Assembly (NCBI GenBank): GCA_947457525.1 | Contig: CANGXE010000011.1 | Span: 1-14,566, forward strand | DNA from: Bacteroidota bacterium | GTDB lineage: Bacteria > Bacteroidota > Bacteroidia > Chitinophagales > LD1 | DNA: 14,566 bases | Direction: 5' to 3' | Shown here: positions 1 through 7,036 of the stretch, piece after piece | Numbering within the stretch: the first letter of the stretch is position 1 | Layout of the letters: every line of letters starts with the position of its first letter | Translations under genes and position numbers: made by a program | Notes under the pieces: model-generated | What the model was told of the DNA's origin: nothing | Databases searched by the model: none | What the model saw: only the letters and a program-made list of their open reading frames with translations

Positions 1-1655
1 TCAAAAAACCAATTCAAATCAATTTTGGTAAAATGGATAACTGAGTTTCGGAAATCTTCCGGATAAGGATGGCAAAACTTCCATTGCTCTACATAGTTTT
101 GCATTGCTGCCAAAAACAAAGAGTCGCCCAGTACATATTGCAAGTTATATAACATGGTGGATGTTTTAGCATAGACGTGACGATAGCCACCTCCTTGCCC
201 CAAAGCACCATTAAATCCATCACTATGTGTATTGAGTTGTTCATCGTTATATTGAATGGCATCACTCAAATAGCTAATATAACAACGACTATCGCGTACG
301 TTGGAGGGTTCCCAAAATTTGCGTACGTATTTCGATTTATTGGGCTCTTGCACCACAGTTTTTCCATCTATCGCCTCCATACCCCAAGCAGTTAAAAACT
401 GTGTAAACCCCTCGTCCAGCATAGCGCGATAAGTTTCGTTGTTGCCAATCATGCCATAAAACCAATTGTGCCCCACTTCATGTACCAGCAAACCGCGATA
501 CTGTGGATCACTGCCGCCATCGAGCGTCAACATGGGGTACTCCATACCATCTGCTGCATCGGCCACCACAATTTTGGGATATTCAAATACCCCAAAATCG
601 CGCGAGAATACAGTAATAATTTTAGCTAAATATTCATGTGCTGTTTGCCAACCGCTCGCATGGGGTTCTTGCACAATAGCCACGCAACGAACACCTTCTC
701 CATTTTTCCTACCCGGATAAATAATCGTGTCCAAAATACGATAAGATGGGTCGGCAGTAAAAGCGAAATCATGTACATTTTCTGCATGATACACCCAAGT
801 CTTCGTTACTCCTTTTTTGTAGGGTGTAATCACACTAGGTTTTTCATCCCATTTTTTGTCTTTAAAATTTCTAATGTTTAATTTTTGCTTGAGTGTATCC
901 GGTAACACTTCATCCTCGTTTTGCAAAACACCCGTTGCCTCCAGTACATAGTTGGATGCAAAAGTTAGCTCTACATCAAAGGTGCCATAATCACCATAAA
1001 ACTCGCGATTGAGATGTTGGTCAGTATTCCACCCACTCTTTCTGTCATACACACACAACTTTGGATACCATTGACAGCCGTTGTAATGTTTCATACCCCA
1101 AGCACCATATTTTTTCATTCTCCTGCGTGTAGAACCGCTATCATAGAACGTACGGAAATTGATTAAAAATTTGCGGCTTGTAGATGGTGGAATAGGTTGA
1201 TCTAAAAACACTTTCAAGATAGTATTATCTAATTGTGTGTTTAATGGTTTGCCAGCACTTTTGATTGCATCAATCTGCGTGCCGAGCATAGCTTGTTCAT
1301 ACTTACCATAGTTTGGATGCACATCATTGTGTTGCTCTAAATTATGTAAATACGAACCCGGCTGAAAAGCATTTTGATATAAATGAAAAAACACAAAATA
1401 TAGTGTATCAGACGAGTTGTTGGTGTAGGTGAGTTCTTCCAGTCCAGTAATTACATCGGTAGTTTCATCTATGGTTGCTTTTATCTTGTAATGCACATCT
1501 TGCTGCCAATAGCCATCAAACGGCAATTTATTTTTCCAATAATGCGGATTAGCTGAAGTATTAAACAAATTCTCCGGCCCACGGTCTGTGTAGTTTTGCG
1601 CTTTTGTGGCAAGAAACGAACCACAGAAAAACAATAGGATTAAAAACTTTTTCAT
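1..1655 (-). CDS. Secreted M1 family zinc metallopeptidase (3' end outside window)
   Basis: This is a gluzincin aminopeptidase of family M1, probably cleaving N-terminal residues from peptides in the periplasm or outside the cell. The visible 551 residues begin with a signal peptide of about 20 residues (MKK, then a hydrophobic stretch, ending AT-KAQ). The zinc site is complete: HEVGH with H392, E393 and H396, followed by the third ligand E415 in a LDEGF context, giving the HExxH-x18-E spacing of the family. The exopeptidase motif reads GMEYPM at 370-375 rather than classical GxMEN; this variant is common in the Bacteroidota/'cold-active' type M1 proteins (recalled, not searched). The ATG at 1653-1655 is chosen because the signal peptide follows at once. 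The gene is divergent from dprA, with only 51 bp between the two starts. The C-terminus is missing because the window starts inside the gene, so a T9SS sorting domain can be neither seen nor excluded. Confidence 0.93.
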   Translation of the reverse strand, partial: MKKFLILLFFCGSFLATKAQNYTDRGPENLFNTSANPHYWKNKLPFDGYWQQDVHYKIKATIDETTDVITGLEELTYTNNSSDTLYFVFFHLYQNAFQPGSYLHNLEQHNDVHPNYGKYEQAMLGTQIDAIKSAGKPLNTQLDNTILKVFLDQPIPPSTSRKFLINFRTFYDSGSTRRRMKKYGAWGMKHYNGCQWYPKLCVYDRKSGWNTDQHLNREFYGDYGTFDVELTFASNYVLEATGVLQNEDEVLPDTLKQKLNIRNFKDKKWDEKPSVITPYKKGVTKTWVYHAENVHDFAFTADPSYRILDTIIYPGRKNGEGVRCVAIVQEPHASGWQTAHEYLAKIITVFSRDFGVFEYPKIVVADAADGMEYPMLTLDGGSDPQYRGLLVHEVGHNWFYGMIGNNETYRAMLDEGFTQFLTAWGMEAIDGKTVVQEPNKSKYVRKFWEPSNVRDSRCYISYLSDAIQYNDEQLNTHSDGFNGALGQGGGYRHVYAKTSTMLYNLQYVLGDSLFLAAMQNYVEQWKFCHPYPEDFRNSVIHFTKIDLNWFF

Positions 1656-1676
1656 CAAAAAAGTGAGTTGCTTTTA

Positions 1677-1684
1677 TAAATTTG
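1677..1684 (+). promoter_or_regulatory. Putative Bacteroidota -7 element for dprA
   Basis: TAAATTTG matches the Bacteroidota -7 consensus TAnnTTTG exactly and ends 22 nt before the dprA start, so the predicted transcript would have a leader of roughly 16 nt. No good -33 TTG lies at the usual 17-23 nt spacing, so this rests on one half-site. Confidence 0.35.
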
Positions 1685-1706
1685 AACACTTCAAAATAAG
1701 CAGGTT

Positions 1707-2816
1707 TTGTCAAATCCATCGAATGAACTTTTATACACTATTGCGCTAAACAGCATAAAAGGCGTTGGCGCTGTGATGGCAAAAAATTTAATTGCTTATT
1801 GTGGTAGTGCCGAGCAGGTATTTAATACATCAAAACATAAGCTGGGAAAGATACCCATGATGGGCACTGAACGGGCAGATTGGGTAGCCAATGCGGATGT
1901 CTTGAAGGAGGCGGAAGCAGAATTAAAATTCATTGAAAAAAACAGCATCACTCCACTTGTTTTTACTCAACCTGAATTCCCCAAAAGATTAAGAGATTGT
2001 AGTGATAGTCCAATTTTGCTCTACTATAAGGGGAATGCAGATTTGAACACAGCAAAAACGGTGGGCATTGTGGGTACACGCAGAGCAACAGATTATGGCA
2101 AAGAATTGACCAAAAAACTAGTTGCTGACTTAGCTACACACGATGTGCTTATTGTGAGCGGTTTGGCTTATGGCATTGACATTACTGCTCATCAAGCTGC
2201 GCTCGACAATCAACTCAAAACATTAGGTGTGGTAGCGCACGGATTAAACTTGATTTATCCAGCTCAACATTCGAATACTGCTAAAAAAATGGAAAGCCAA
2301 GGCGGAATTCTGACAGAATATAACTCTACGCATGAAATGCACCCGTCCAACTTTCCAATGCGCAATAGGATTGTGGCAGGATTGTGTGATGCGATGGTGG
2401 TGGTGGAAAGTAAAGAAGAAGGTGGCGCACTTATCACCGCTTCACTTGCTTCTTCCTATAATCGTGACGTGTTTGCTTTTCCCGGTCGTACCATTGACAA
2501 ATCTAGCATGGGCTGCAACAAACTCATCAAACAGAACAAAGCAGCTATGATTGAAAACGCTAATGATTTGTTAGAGGCAATGAATTGGAATATGGACCCC
2601 AACAAAAAACCTAAACCTCAACGCCAACTGTTTCTTACGTTATCTGACGATGAAAATGTAATTCATCAGTTGCTGAGCGAAAAAGAAGAAATGGAAATTG
2701 ATGAATTGGCTTTCAAGAGTAATTTTTCATCGGGTGCATTGGCCGGTATTTTATTGGAAATGGAAATGAATGGCGTCATTGTGATGCTGCCCGGCAAACG
2801 ATATAAACTGATTTAA
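1707..2816 (+). CDS. dprA: DNA processing protein DprA (Smf)
   Basis: DprA binds incoming single-stranded DNA in the cytoplasm and loads RecA during natural transformation. The 369 residues show the usual three parts. An N-terminal helix-hairpin-helix/SAM-like region (about 5-75) carries an IKGVGAVMAKNL stretch. The Rossmann-like DprA core (about 90-290) has VGIVGTRR at 119-126, SGLAYGID at 151-158, PSNFPMRNR at 213-221 and a VVVESKEEGGALITA stretch. A C-terminal winged-helix (about 305-369) ends the protein. The start is TTG at 1707: no in-frame ATG lies upstream, and the next methionine (about residue 24) would cut into the helix-hairpin-helix. It is followed 9 nt later by the YdjM-like gene, so the two are probably co-transcribed. 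Length and motifs are normal for the family. Confidence 0.95.
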   Translation: MSNPSNELLYTIALNSIKGVGAVMAKNLIAYCGSAEQVFNTSKHKLGKIPMMGTERADWVANADVLKEAEAELKFIEKNSITPLVFTQPEFPKRLRDCSDSPILLYYKGNADLNTAKTVGIVGTRRATDYGKELTKKLVADLATHDVLIVSGLAYGIDITAHQAALDNQLKTLGVVAHGLNLIYPAQHSNTAKKMESQGGILTEYNSTHEMHPSNFPMRNRIVAGLCDAMVVVESKEEGGALITASLASSYNRDVFAFPGRTIDKSSMGCNKLIKQNKAAMIENANDLLEAMNWNMDPNKKPKPQRQLFLTLSDDENVIHQLLSEKEEMEIDELAFKSNFSSGALAGILLEMEMNGVIVMLPGKRYKLI

Positions 2817-2825
2817 CTAAAATAG

Positions 2826-3302
2826 ATGGCTTCTGCTTTTGTTCATGCTGTTGCATCCGTTGCCATTGGTAAACTTTCCTTTCTGCAAAAGGTAGATTGG
2901 GAATTTTGGGCACTAGGCGCTTTTTGTGCCGTCATTCCCGATGCTGATGTGTTGGCATTTAAGTTCGGGATTCCGTATGAAATCATGTGGGGACACCGTG
3001 GCATTACATACTCTCTGTCTTTCGCAGTATTACTAAGTCTTTGGGTTTGGTTTGCATTTTATCGCCAAGAAAAACTACGAACGTTGCGTGGTGCGCTCAT
3101 TTTACTATTCTTCATTTTAGCCACAGCTTCACACGCTATTTTAGATGCCATGACCACAGGCGGATTAGGTATAGCATTTTTTGCACCATTTCACAATGAG
3201 CGATACTTCCTTGCTTTTCGACCAATTGCTGTATCGCCAATTGGCATCAAAAATTTCTTCAGCGAATGGGGTTGGAGAGTGGTTAAAAGTGAATTTATAT
3301 GA
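2826..3302 (+). CDS. YdjM/DUF457-like membrane metal-dependent hydrolase, shortened by in-frame TGA
   Basis: This resembles the LexA-regulated YdjM (DUF457) family of inner-membrane-associated hydrolases with metal-binding His/Asp residues; the true substrate is unknown. Visible motifs are an N-terminal FVHAVASVAIG (H7), PDADVL (D39, D41), the family signature GHRGITYS (H57) and SHAILD (H103, D107), set among hydrophobic helices. The end is odd: the frame stops at TGA (3300-3302) after VVKSEFI, but the same frame continues for 22 more codons as a typical hydrophobic last helix. In the family a Trp often sits exactly where the TGA is, so TGG to TGA mutation or sequence error is the simplest reading. 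All putative metal ligands lie before the stop, so the short product could still fold. ATG at 2826 lies 9 nt after dprA. Confidence 0.82.
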   Translation: MASAFVHAVASVAIGKLSFLQKVDWEFWALGAFCAVIPDADVLAFKFGIPYEIMWGHRGITYSLSFAVLLSLWVWFAFYRQEKLRTLRGALILLFFILATASHAILDAMTTGGLGIAFFAPFHNERYFLAFRPIAVSPIGIKNFFSEWGWRVVKSEFI

Positions 3303-3371
3303 GTGGGGATTCCATTGCTAATCATTATAGTCGGCACGACAATCATTAGAAAATTGTTTTCCAAAGCTTAG
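3303..3371 (+). other. In-frame C-terminal continuation of the YdjM-like gene after TGA
   Basis: Directly after the TGA at 3300-3302, the same frame reads VGIPLLIIIVGTTIIRKL and ends with FSKA and TAG (3369-3371). This is a hydrophobic segment closed by basic residues, just what is expected of the last transmembrane helix in this family. With Trp at position 159 the protein would be 181 residues long, close to normal family size. It is either lost coding sequence (recent nonsense mutation), a readthrough extension, or a sign of a base-call error. Confidence 0.7.
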
Positions 3372-3405
3372 ATTATTTAATTTGTGGGCTTAAAATTTAC
3401 AATTC

Positions 3406-5709
3406 GTGGCTAAGAAAGTTCAACCTATCACCAAACCAGCAGCAACCACTGCTCCTACGGCTGCTAAAATTATCGTCAAAGTTATTCCGCATAAATACGC
3501 AGCTATTTTCTTGTTTCTGTTCACGTGCATGCTCTACAGCAACACACTATGGAACAGATATGCTATAGATGATGTGATTGTAGTCACTGACAACAAATAC
3601 ACCAAGAAGGGTTTTGGTGGATTGAAAGAACATTTCACGCACGACATGTTTGAAGGTTTTTTTGGTGAGCGTGGCGCTAAGTTAGTGAGCGGTGGTCGTT
3701 ATCGTCCATTGAGCATGGCCACTTTTGCCGTAGAATACGAAATCATGCGTAAAATCAGGGGTGACAAGCGCGAAGTGATTGACGAAAAAAATCTCATCTT
3801 GACGGAAGTTGACCCCTACTTGAATCCGATGTTGAGCCATGCTATCAATGTGTTGCTTTTTGCGCTTACCATCGTTTTGCTGTATTTTGTATTGGTTCAA
3901 ATTATTCCGGCAAAATTTGCATTTGATACACCGATTGGTGCAGTAAGTCTGTCACTGATTGCATCGTTACTTTATGCCGCTCATCCGCTACACACAGAGG
4001 CTGTAGCCAACATCAAAGGGCGAGATGAAGTGATGTGTATGCTTTTCTCTTTGTTGGCACTTTTTGCTTCAATTCGATATGTAAAAACTGAAGATATTAA
4101 ACATATCATCTGGGGTACAGTCATCTTTTTCATCGCTTTATTATCCAAAGAAAATGCGATCACATTTTTGGCCGTGGTGCCTTTGGTGTATTACTTTTTC
4201 ACCAAAGCACAAACTAAACATTATGCCATTGCTGTGGGATTATTTACTGCAGTTACGGCAATTTTCTTGCTTTTGCGTGGCGCCTACACCCAATCGGGAT
4301 TAACACAAGATTCTCCCGAAATTTTAAATAACCCTTTTCTATTAGCCACACCGGCTGAGCGATATGCCACAGCGATTTATACATTCTTGCGCTACTATTG
4401 GTTGATGATTTTCCCGCATCCATTGACACACGATTATTACTACAACCAAATAGCCTACGTTAATTTTTCAGATGGAAAATTCTTGCTGTCATTTTTCGCT
4501 ACGGTTGGTTTAGTAGCTTATGCCTTGCTTAACTTGAAGAAAAAATCAATTGCCGCATTTGGTATTCTATTTTTCTTTATCACCTTTTCCGTAGCTTCTA
4601 ACATTCTTTTCACTGTAGGCGTGTTAATGAATGAGCGTTTCATATATATGAGCTCATTGGGCTTCTGCATTTTATTAGCCGCCTTGTTTTTCAAAGCACA
4701 AGACAAATGGAAACTTTCGCCCAATGTGTTAATGGGCATTTTGTTGTTGATTACCGGCTTATACTCTGCTCAAACATTTGCAAGAAATTTTGATTGGAAA
4801 GACAGCTTCAAACTCTTTAGAGTAGATGCAAAACACAGTTCAAATTCTGCAAAGATTCAAACCTCACTAGGTGGTGATTTAGCCAAAGCTGCCCTATCTG
4901 ACATTTCTGCATTTCGCGACAGCGGTGAAATTATCAACATCTTTAAAGACTTGAGCCACGGCACAAAATCTACGGCAGAATTGAACGCTATAAATATGTT
5001 GCCTGATAGTACGCTGCGTAATATGCTGCTCGACTCTTCTGTTGCTCACTTGAATGAAGCAATTCGCATTTACCCTACTCACTCTAACGCTTGGCTGCTT
5101 ATGGGTAACTCTATGTATCAGCGCTACAACGATGCACAACAAGTTATTCCGGTATATGAAAAAGCGTCTGCTTACAGGGTAGGTGGCTATTATGATGCTT
5201 ATTTCAACCTTGGCGTGGTGTACAACAACACCAATCAAGCGCTAAAAGCAAAGGAAAACTTATTGAAAGCGCATAAGATGAAACCCGAAGTGTACGAATG
5301 TCGCTTTTTGTTAGCGCAAAGTTATGCGAAACTCAATCAAATCGATTCTTGTAATTATTGGTTAAAACGAGTAGAAGAAATCAAGCCTTTGTCAGAAGGT
5401 GATTACTATTTGATTGGCACCGCATTTGGCAAAGTGGCTAACAACTTGCCGATGGCCATTGAGTTTTTGAAAATTGCCGTACAGAAGAATCCTAAGGTGG
5501 AACTTTATCTCGAAGACTTGGGAGTAGCCTACGGTTTCAATCGCCAATATGACGAAGCGATTGCTACTTCTAATCAACTCATTGCACTCAATCCAAACTA
5601 TCCCGCAGCTTACATGAACTTGAGCGTGAGCAACCGGATGAAAGGTAATATAGCTCTCGCAGATGAATACTTGAAAAAGTATAATGAGTTAATGACCAGT
5701 AAAAAGTAA
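3406..5709 (+). CDS. TMTC-like GT-C membrane glycosyltransferase with C-terminal TPRs
   Basis: This 767-residue integral membrane protein is organised like eukaryotic TMTC1-4 O-mannosyltransferases, so it may transfer a sugar from a lipid carrier to proteins at the periplasmic face; the acceptor is unknown. After a first membrane helix (about 28-48) comes an acidic pair D55-D56 in the first loop, as in GT-C catalytic loops, then RPL at 100-102. Next are HPLHTEAVANIKGRDE from H193, SKEN at 247-250, a DUF1736-like block (NNPF 308-311 through HPLTHDYYY from H338) and ERFIYMSSLGF from E410, all close to TMTC signatures. About ten or more hydrophobic helices extend to near residue 460. TPR repeats occupy roughly 552-765. 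The start is GTG at 3406; no methionine upstream in frame. It follows the YdjM-like gene by 34 nt after the restored end and is closed by a strong terminator. A plain polytopic TPR protein without enzyme activity is the alternative. Confidence 0.8.
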   Translation: MAKKVQPITKPAATTAPTAAKIIVKVIPHKYAAIFLFLFTCMLYSNTLWNRYAIDDVIVVTDNKYTKKGFGGLKEHFTHDMFEGFFGERGAKLVSGGRYRPLSMATFAVEYEIMRKIRGDKREVIDEKNLILTEVDPYLNPMLSHAINVLLFALTIVLLYFVLVQIIPAKFAFDTPIGAVSLSLIASLLYAAHPLHTEAVANIKGRDEVMCMLFSLLALFASIRYVKTEDIKHIIWGTVIFFIALLSKENAITFLAVVPLVYYFFTKAQTKHYAIAVGLFTAVTAIFLLLRGAYTQSGLTQDSPEILNNPFLLATPAERYATAIYTFLRYYWLMIFPHPLTHDYYYNQIAYVNFSDGKFLLSFFATVGLVAYALLNLKKKSIAAFGILFFFITFSVASNILFTVGVLMNERFIYMSSLGFCILLAALFFKAQDKWKLSPNVLMGILLLITGLYSAQTFARNFDWKDSFKLFRVDAKHSSNSAKIQTSLGGDLAKAALSDISAFRDSGEIINIFKDLSHGTKSTAELNAINMLPDSTLRNMLLDSSVAHLNEAIRIYPTHSNAWLLMGNSMYQRYNDAQQVIPVYEKASAYRVGGYYDAYFNLGVVYNNTNQALKAKENLLKAHKMKPEVYECRFLLAQSYAKLNQIDSCNYWLKRVEEIKPLSEGDYYLIGTAFGKVANNLPMAIEFLKIAVQKNPKVELYLEDLGVAYGFNRQYDEAIATSNQLIALNPNYPAAYMNLSVSNRMKGNIALADEYLKKYNELMTSKK

Positions 5710-5716
5710 GAACATA

Positions 5717-5746
5717 AAAAAAGGGGAGCGAAAACTCCCCTTTTTT
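5717..5746. terminator. Bidirectional intrinsic terminator
   Basis: A perfect 12-bp stem (six A:T pairs plus GGGGAG with CTCCCC) encloses the six-base loop CGAAAA. The A-run on one side and T-run on the other give a U-tract in both directions, so it can end the TMTC-like transcript on the plus strand and the convergent RRM transcript on the minus strand. Confidence 0.88.
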
Positions 5747-5766
5747 GTGTTAACAATCGACTAGAG

Positions 5767-6018
5767 TTAATCTTGTTTGGGTGGCAAAGCCTCTTTCACT
5801 ACTAAGTTTCGTTGGCCAAATTCAAAGCCGTTCAATCCGTTGATAGCGTTTTTGCCCTCTTCGTCATTGGGCATTTCTACAAAACCGAATCCGCGACTGC
5901 GGTTGGTTTCACGATCCTTTAAAATCTTAACTGAGCTCACTTCACCATATTGGGCAAAGGCCGCTTTAAGTTCGTCTTCACTAGCGCGAAAACTGATGTT
6001 GGCAACATAAATGTTCAT
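5767..6018 (-). CDS. Single-domain RRM RNA-binding protein
   Basis: The 83 residues are almost entirely one RNA recognition motif, binding single-stranded RNA in the cytoplasm. RNP2 is IYVANI at 3-8 and RNP1 is RGFGFVEM at 42-49, with the aromatic residues that stack on RNA (Y4, F44, F46) all present. A short tail of about eight residues (EALPPKQD) follows the last strand. Such small RRM proteins occur in Cyanobacteria (cold-inducible Rbp) and widely in Bacteroidota, where they are thought to act as global post-transcriptional regulators in a phylum that lacks Hfq in many members. The gene stands alone: its own terminator lies downstream, and upstream is a leader of up to about 190 nt with strong inverted repeats, suggesting control at RNA level. 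Confidence 0.95.
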   Translation of the reverse strand: MNIYVANISFRASEDELKAAFAQYGEVSSVKILKDRETNRSRGFGFVEMPNDEEGKNAINGLNGFEFGQRNLVVKEALPPKQD

Positions 6019-6051
6019 TAGAAATAAATAATAAGGGTTAAAAAATAATGC

Positions 6052-6127
6052 TTCAACAAGTATTTGTCTCGAATACTTGTTTGAACGCAGTGCTAATTTA
6101 GCTAGAAAGAGCTATGACTGTTAGCAC
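6052..6127 (-). promoter_or_regulatory. Structured 5' leader of the RRM gene (two hairpins)
   Basis: Two inverted repeats lie upstream of the RRM start on its own strand. The proximal one pairs 6052-6064 with 6072-6085 (TTCAACAAGTATT against AATACTTGTTTGAA, one bulged base, seven-base loop). In minus-strand RNA it is followed after a few bases by a U-rich run (6042-6047 region), so it could act as an attenuator. The distal one is a two-tier stem: GTGCTAA (6090-6096) with TTAGCAC (6121-6127), and inside it TAGCT (6099-6103) with AGCTA (6110-6114) around the loop AGAAAG. The pairings are seen directly; a regulatory role is inferred. The rest of 6019-6207 shows no ORF and no clear -7 element. 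Confidence 0.5.
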
Positions 6128-6207
6128 CTGTAACAACATAAATTGCAGCATAATTTAAAGTCTATTATTGTATAAACTCACGGAAAACAAGTAGAGATTT
6201 GAGGCAT

Positions 6208-6237
6208 AAAAAAGGCTGCTCCGATTGGGAACAGCCT
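6208..6237 (-). terminator. Intrinsic terminator of the two-component operon
   Basis: On the minus strand AGGCTGTTCC pairs with GGAGCAGCCT (10 bp with one G:U pair, loop CAATC) and is followed directly by a run of U. It lies just downstream of the response regulator stop at 6260 and separates that operon from the RRM leader. Confidence 0.85.
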
Positions 6238-6259
6238 GTATAATATTGGAAACAAAAAC

Positions 6260-6958
6260 TTAAGCAGTTTTCTTTTCAATCAATTTAAATCCGGTACCGT
6301 GTATATTCAATATCTCAATGCTTGGATCTTCTTTTAAGTACTTACGTAACTTAGCAATGTAAACATCCATACTTCGTCCGGCAAAATAAGAATCTGTTCC
6401 CCAAACCGCATTCAAAGCGATTTCGCGCTCTAGTATGCGGTCGGTATAAAGCGCCAACATTTTTAATAGCTCAGACTCTTTGGTCGTCAATTTAATTTCA
6501 GAATCGCCAATCTTTAAAGTACGTATGGTGTTATCAAACGTAAATTTACCAATCGTGAATAGATTTTGAGTACTGGCTTCTTCTTTCGGTAAACGCTTAA
6601 AGATGTTATCCATACGCAACGTCAATTCTTCCATGCTGAATGGCTTAGTTATATAATCATCAGCACCAAGTTTAAGTCCTTCAATGGTATCTTCTTTGAG
6701 GGCTTTAGCAGTGAGAAATATAATTGGCACTGTGGTATTCATTCTTCGCACTTCTTTGGCCAAGGTGAAGCCATCTTTCTTAGGCATCATCACATCAAAA
6801 ATACACATGTCGTATTTATTGATTTTAAAATCATTGAACGCATCTTCTCCATTGCGTTTCAGCACAACATCAAAGTTTTTAAGTTCTAACGAATCCTGTA
6901 GGAGATTACCTAGGTTAGTATCATCCTCCACCAGCAAGATTTTCTTTTTTGTAGACAT
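6260..6958 (-). CDS. OmpR/PhoB-family response regulator (RprY-like)
   Basis: This is the DNA-binding output half of a two-component system. The receiver domain (about 5-120) has the acidic pocket E11-D12-D13, phospho-acceptor D55 in FDVMMPKKDG, T83 in FLTAK and K105 in TKPF, so phosphorylation should be intact. The C-terminal half (about 132-228) is an OmpR-type winged helix with the signature RTLKIGDSEIKLTTKESELLKML and, near the end, SMDVYIAKLRKYL (recognition helix region). At 232 residues it has the family's usual length. It lies 78 nt after the histidine kinase on the same strand, and the pairing resembles RprX/RprY of Bacteroides. An exact -7 element in the gap may give the regulator additional expression independent of the kinase. 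Confidence 0.95.
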   Translation of the reverse strand: MSTKKKILLVEDDTNLGNLLQDSLELKNFDVVLKRNGEDAFNDFKINKYDMCIFDVMMPKKDGFTLAKEVRRMNTTVPIIFLTAKALKEDTIEGLKLGADDYITKPFSMEELTLRMDNIFKRLPKEEASTQNLFTIGKFTFDNTIRTLKIGDSEIKLTTKESELLKMLALYTDRILEREIALNAVWGTDSYFAGRSMDVYIAKLRKYLKEDPSIEILNIHGTGFKLIEKKTA

Positions 6959-6994
6959 AGTATATTTAGTTTGGTGAGTTTAATTTTAACAATT

Positions 6995-7002
6995 CAAAGC
7001 TA
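6995..7002 (-). promoter_or_regulatory. Putative internal -7 element for the response regulator
   Basis: The minus strand reads TAGCTTTG, an exact TAnnTTTG match, about 36 nt before the regulator ATG. It lies partly in a short inverted repeat (CTACTG 7000-7005 with CAGTAG 7015-7020). No TTG lies at a good -33 spacing, so support is limited. Confidence 0.3.
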
Positions 7003-7036
7003 CTGCAAGTTTAACAGTAGACCTGCCGGATTATCA

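Noticed and set aside
177..881. Open frames on the plus strand over the M1 peptidase
   Set aside because: They are antisense shadows of a conserved peptidase gene and show no family motif or sensible composition.
3300..3302. General UGA recoding (Trp or Sec) in this genome
   Set aside because: All other genes encode Trp with TGG and remain intact without reading TGA, the VTC gene ends at a TGA fitting its normal family length, and no selenoprotein relatives of YdjM are known to me.
3378..3384. TAATTTG as promoter of the TMTC-like gene
   Set aside because: It is one base short of TAnnTTTG and has no -33 partner; the gene may simply be transcribed from the dprA promoter.
7000..7020. CTACTG/CAGTAG inverted repeat as an operon terminator or processing site
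   Set aside because: Only six base pairs with a nine-base loop and no U-run after it; mentioned only with the -7 element.
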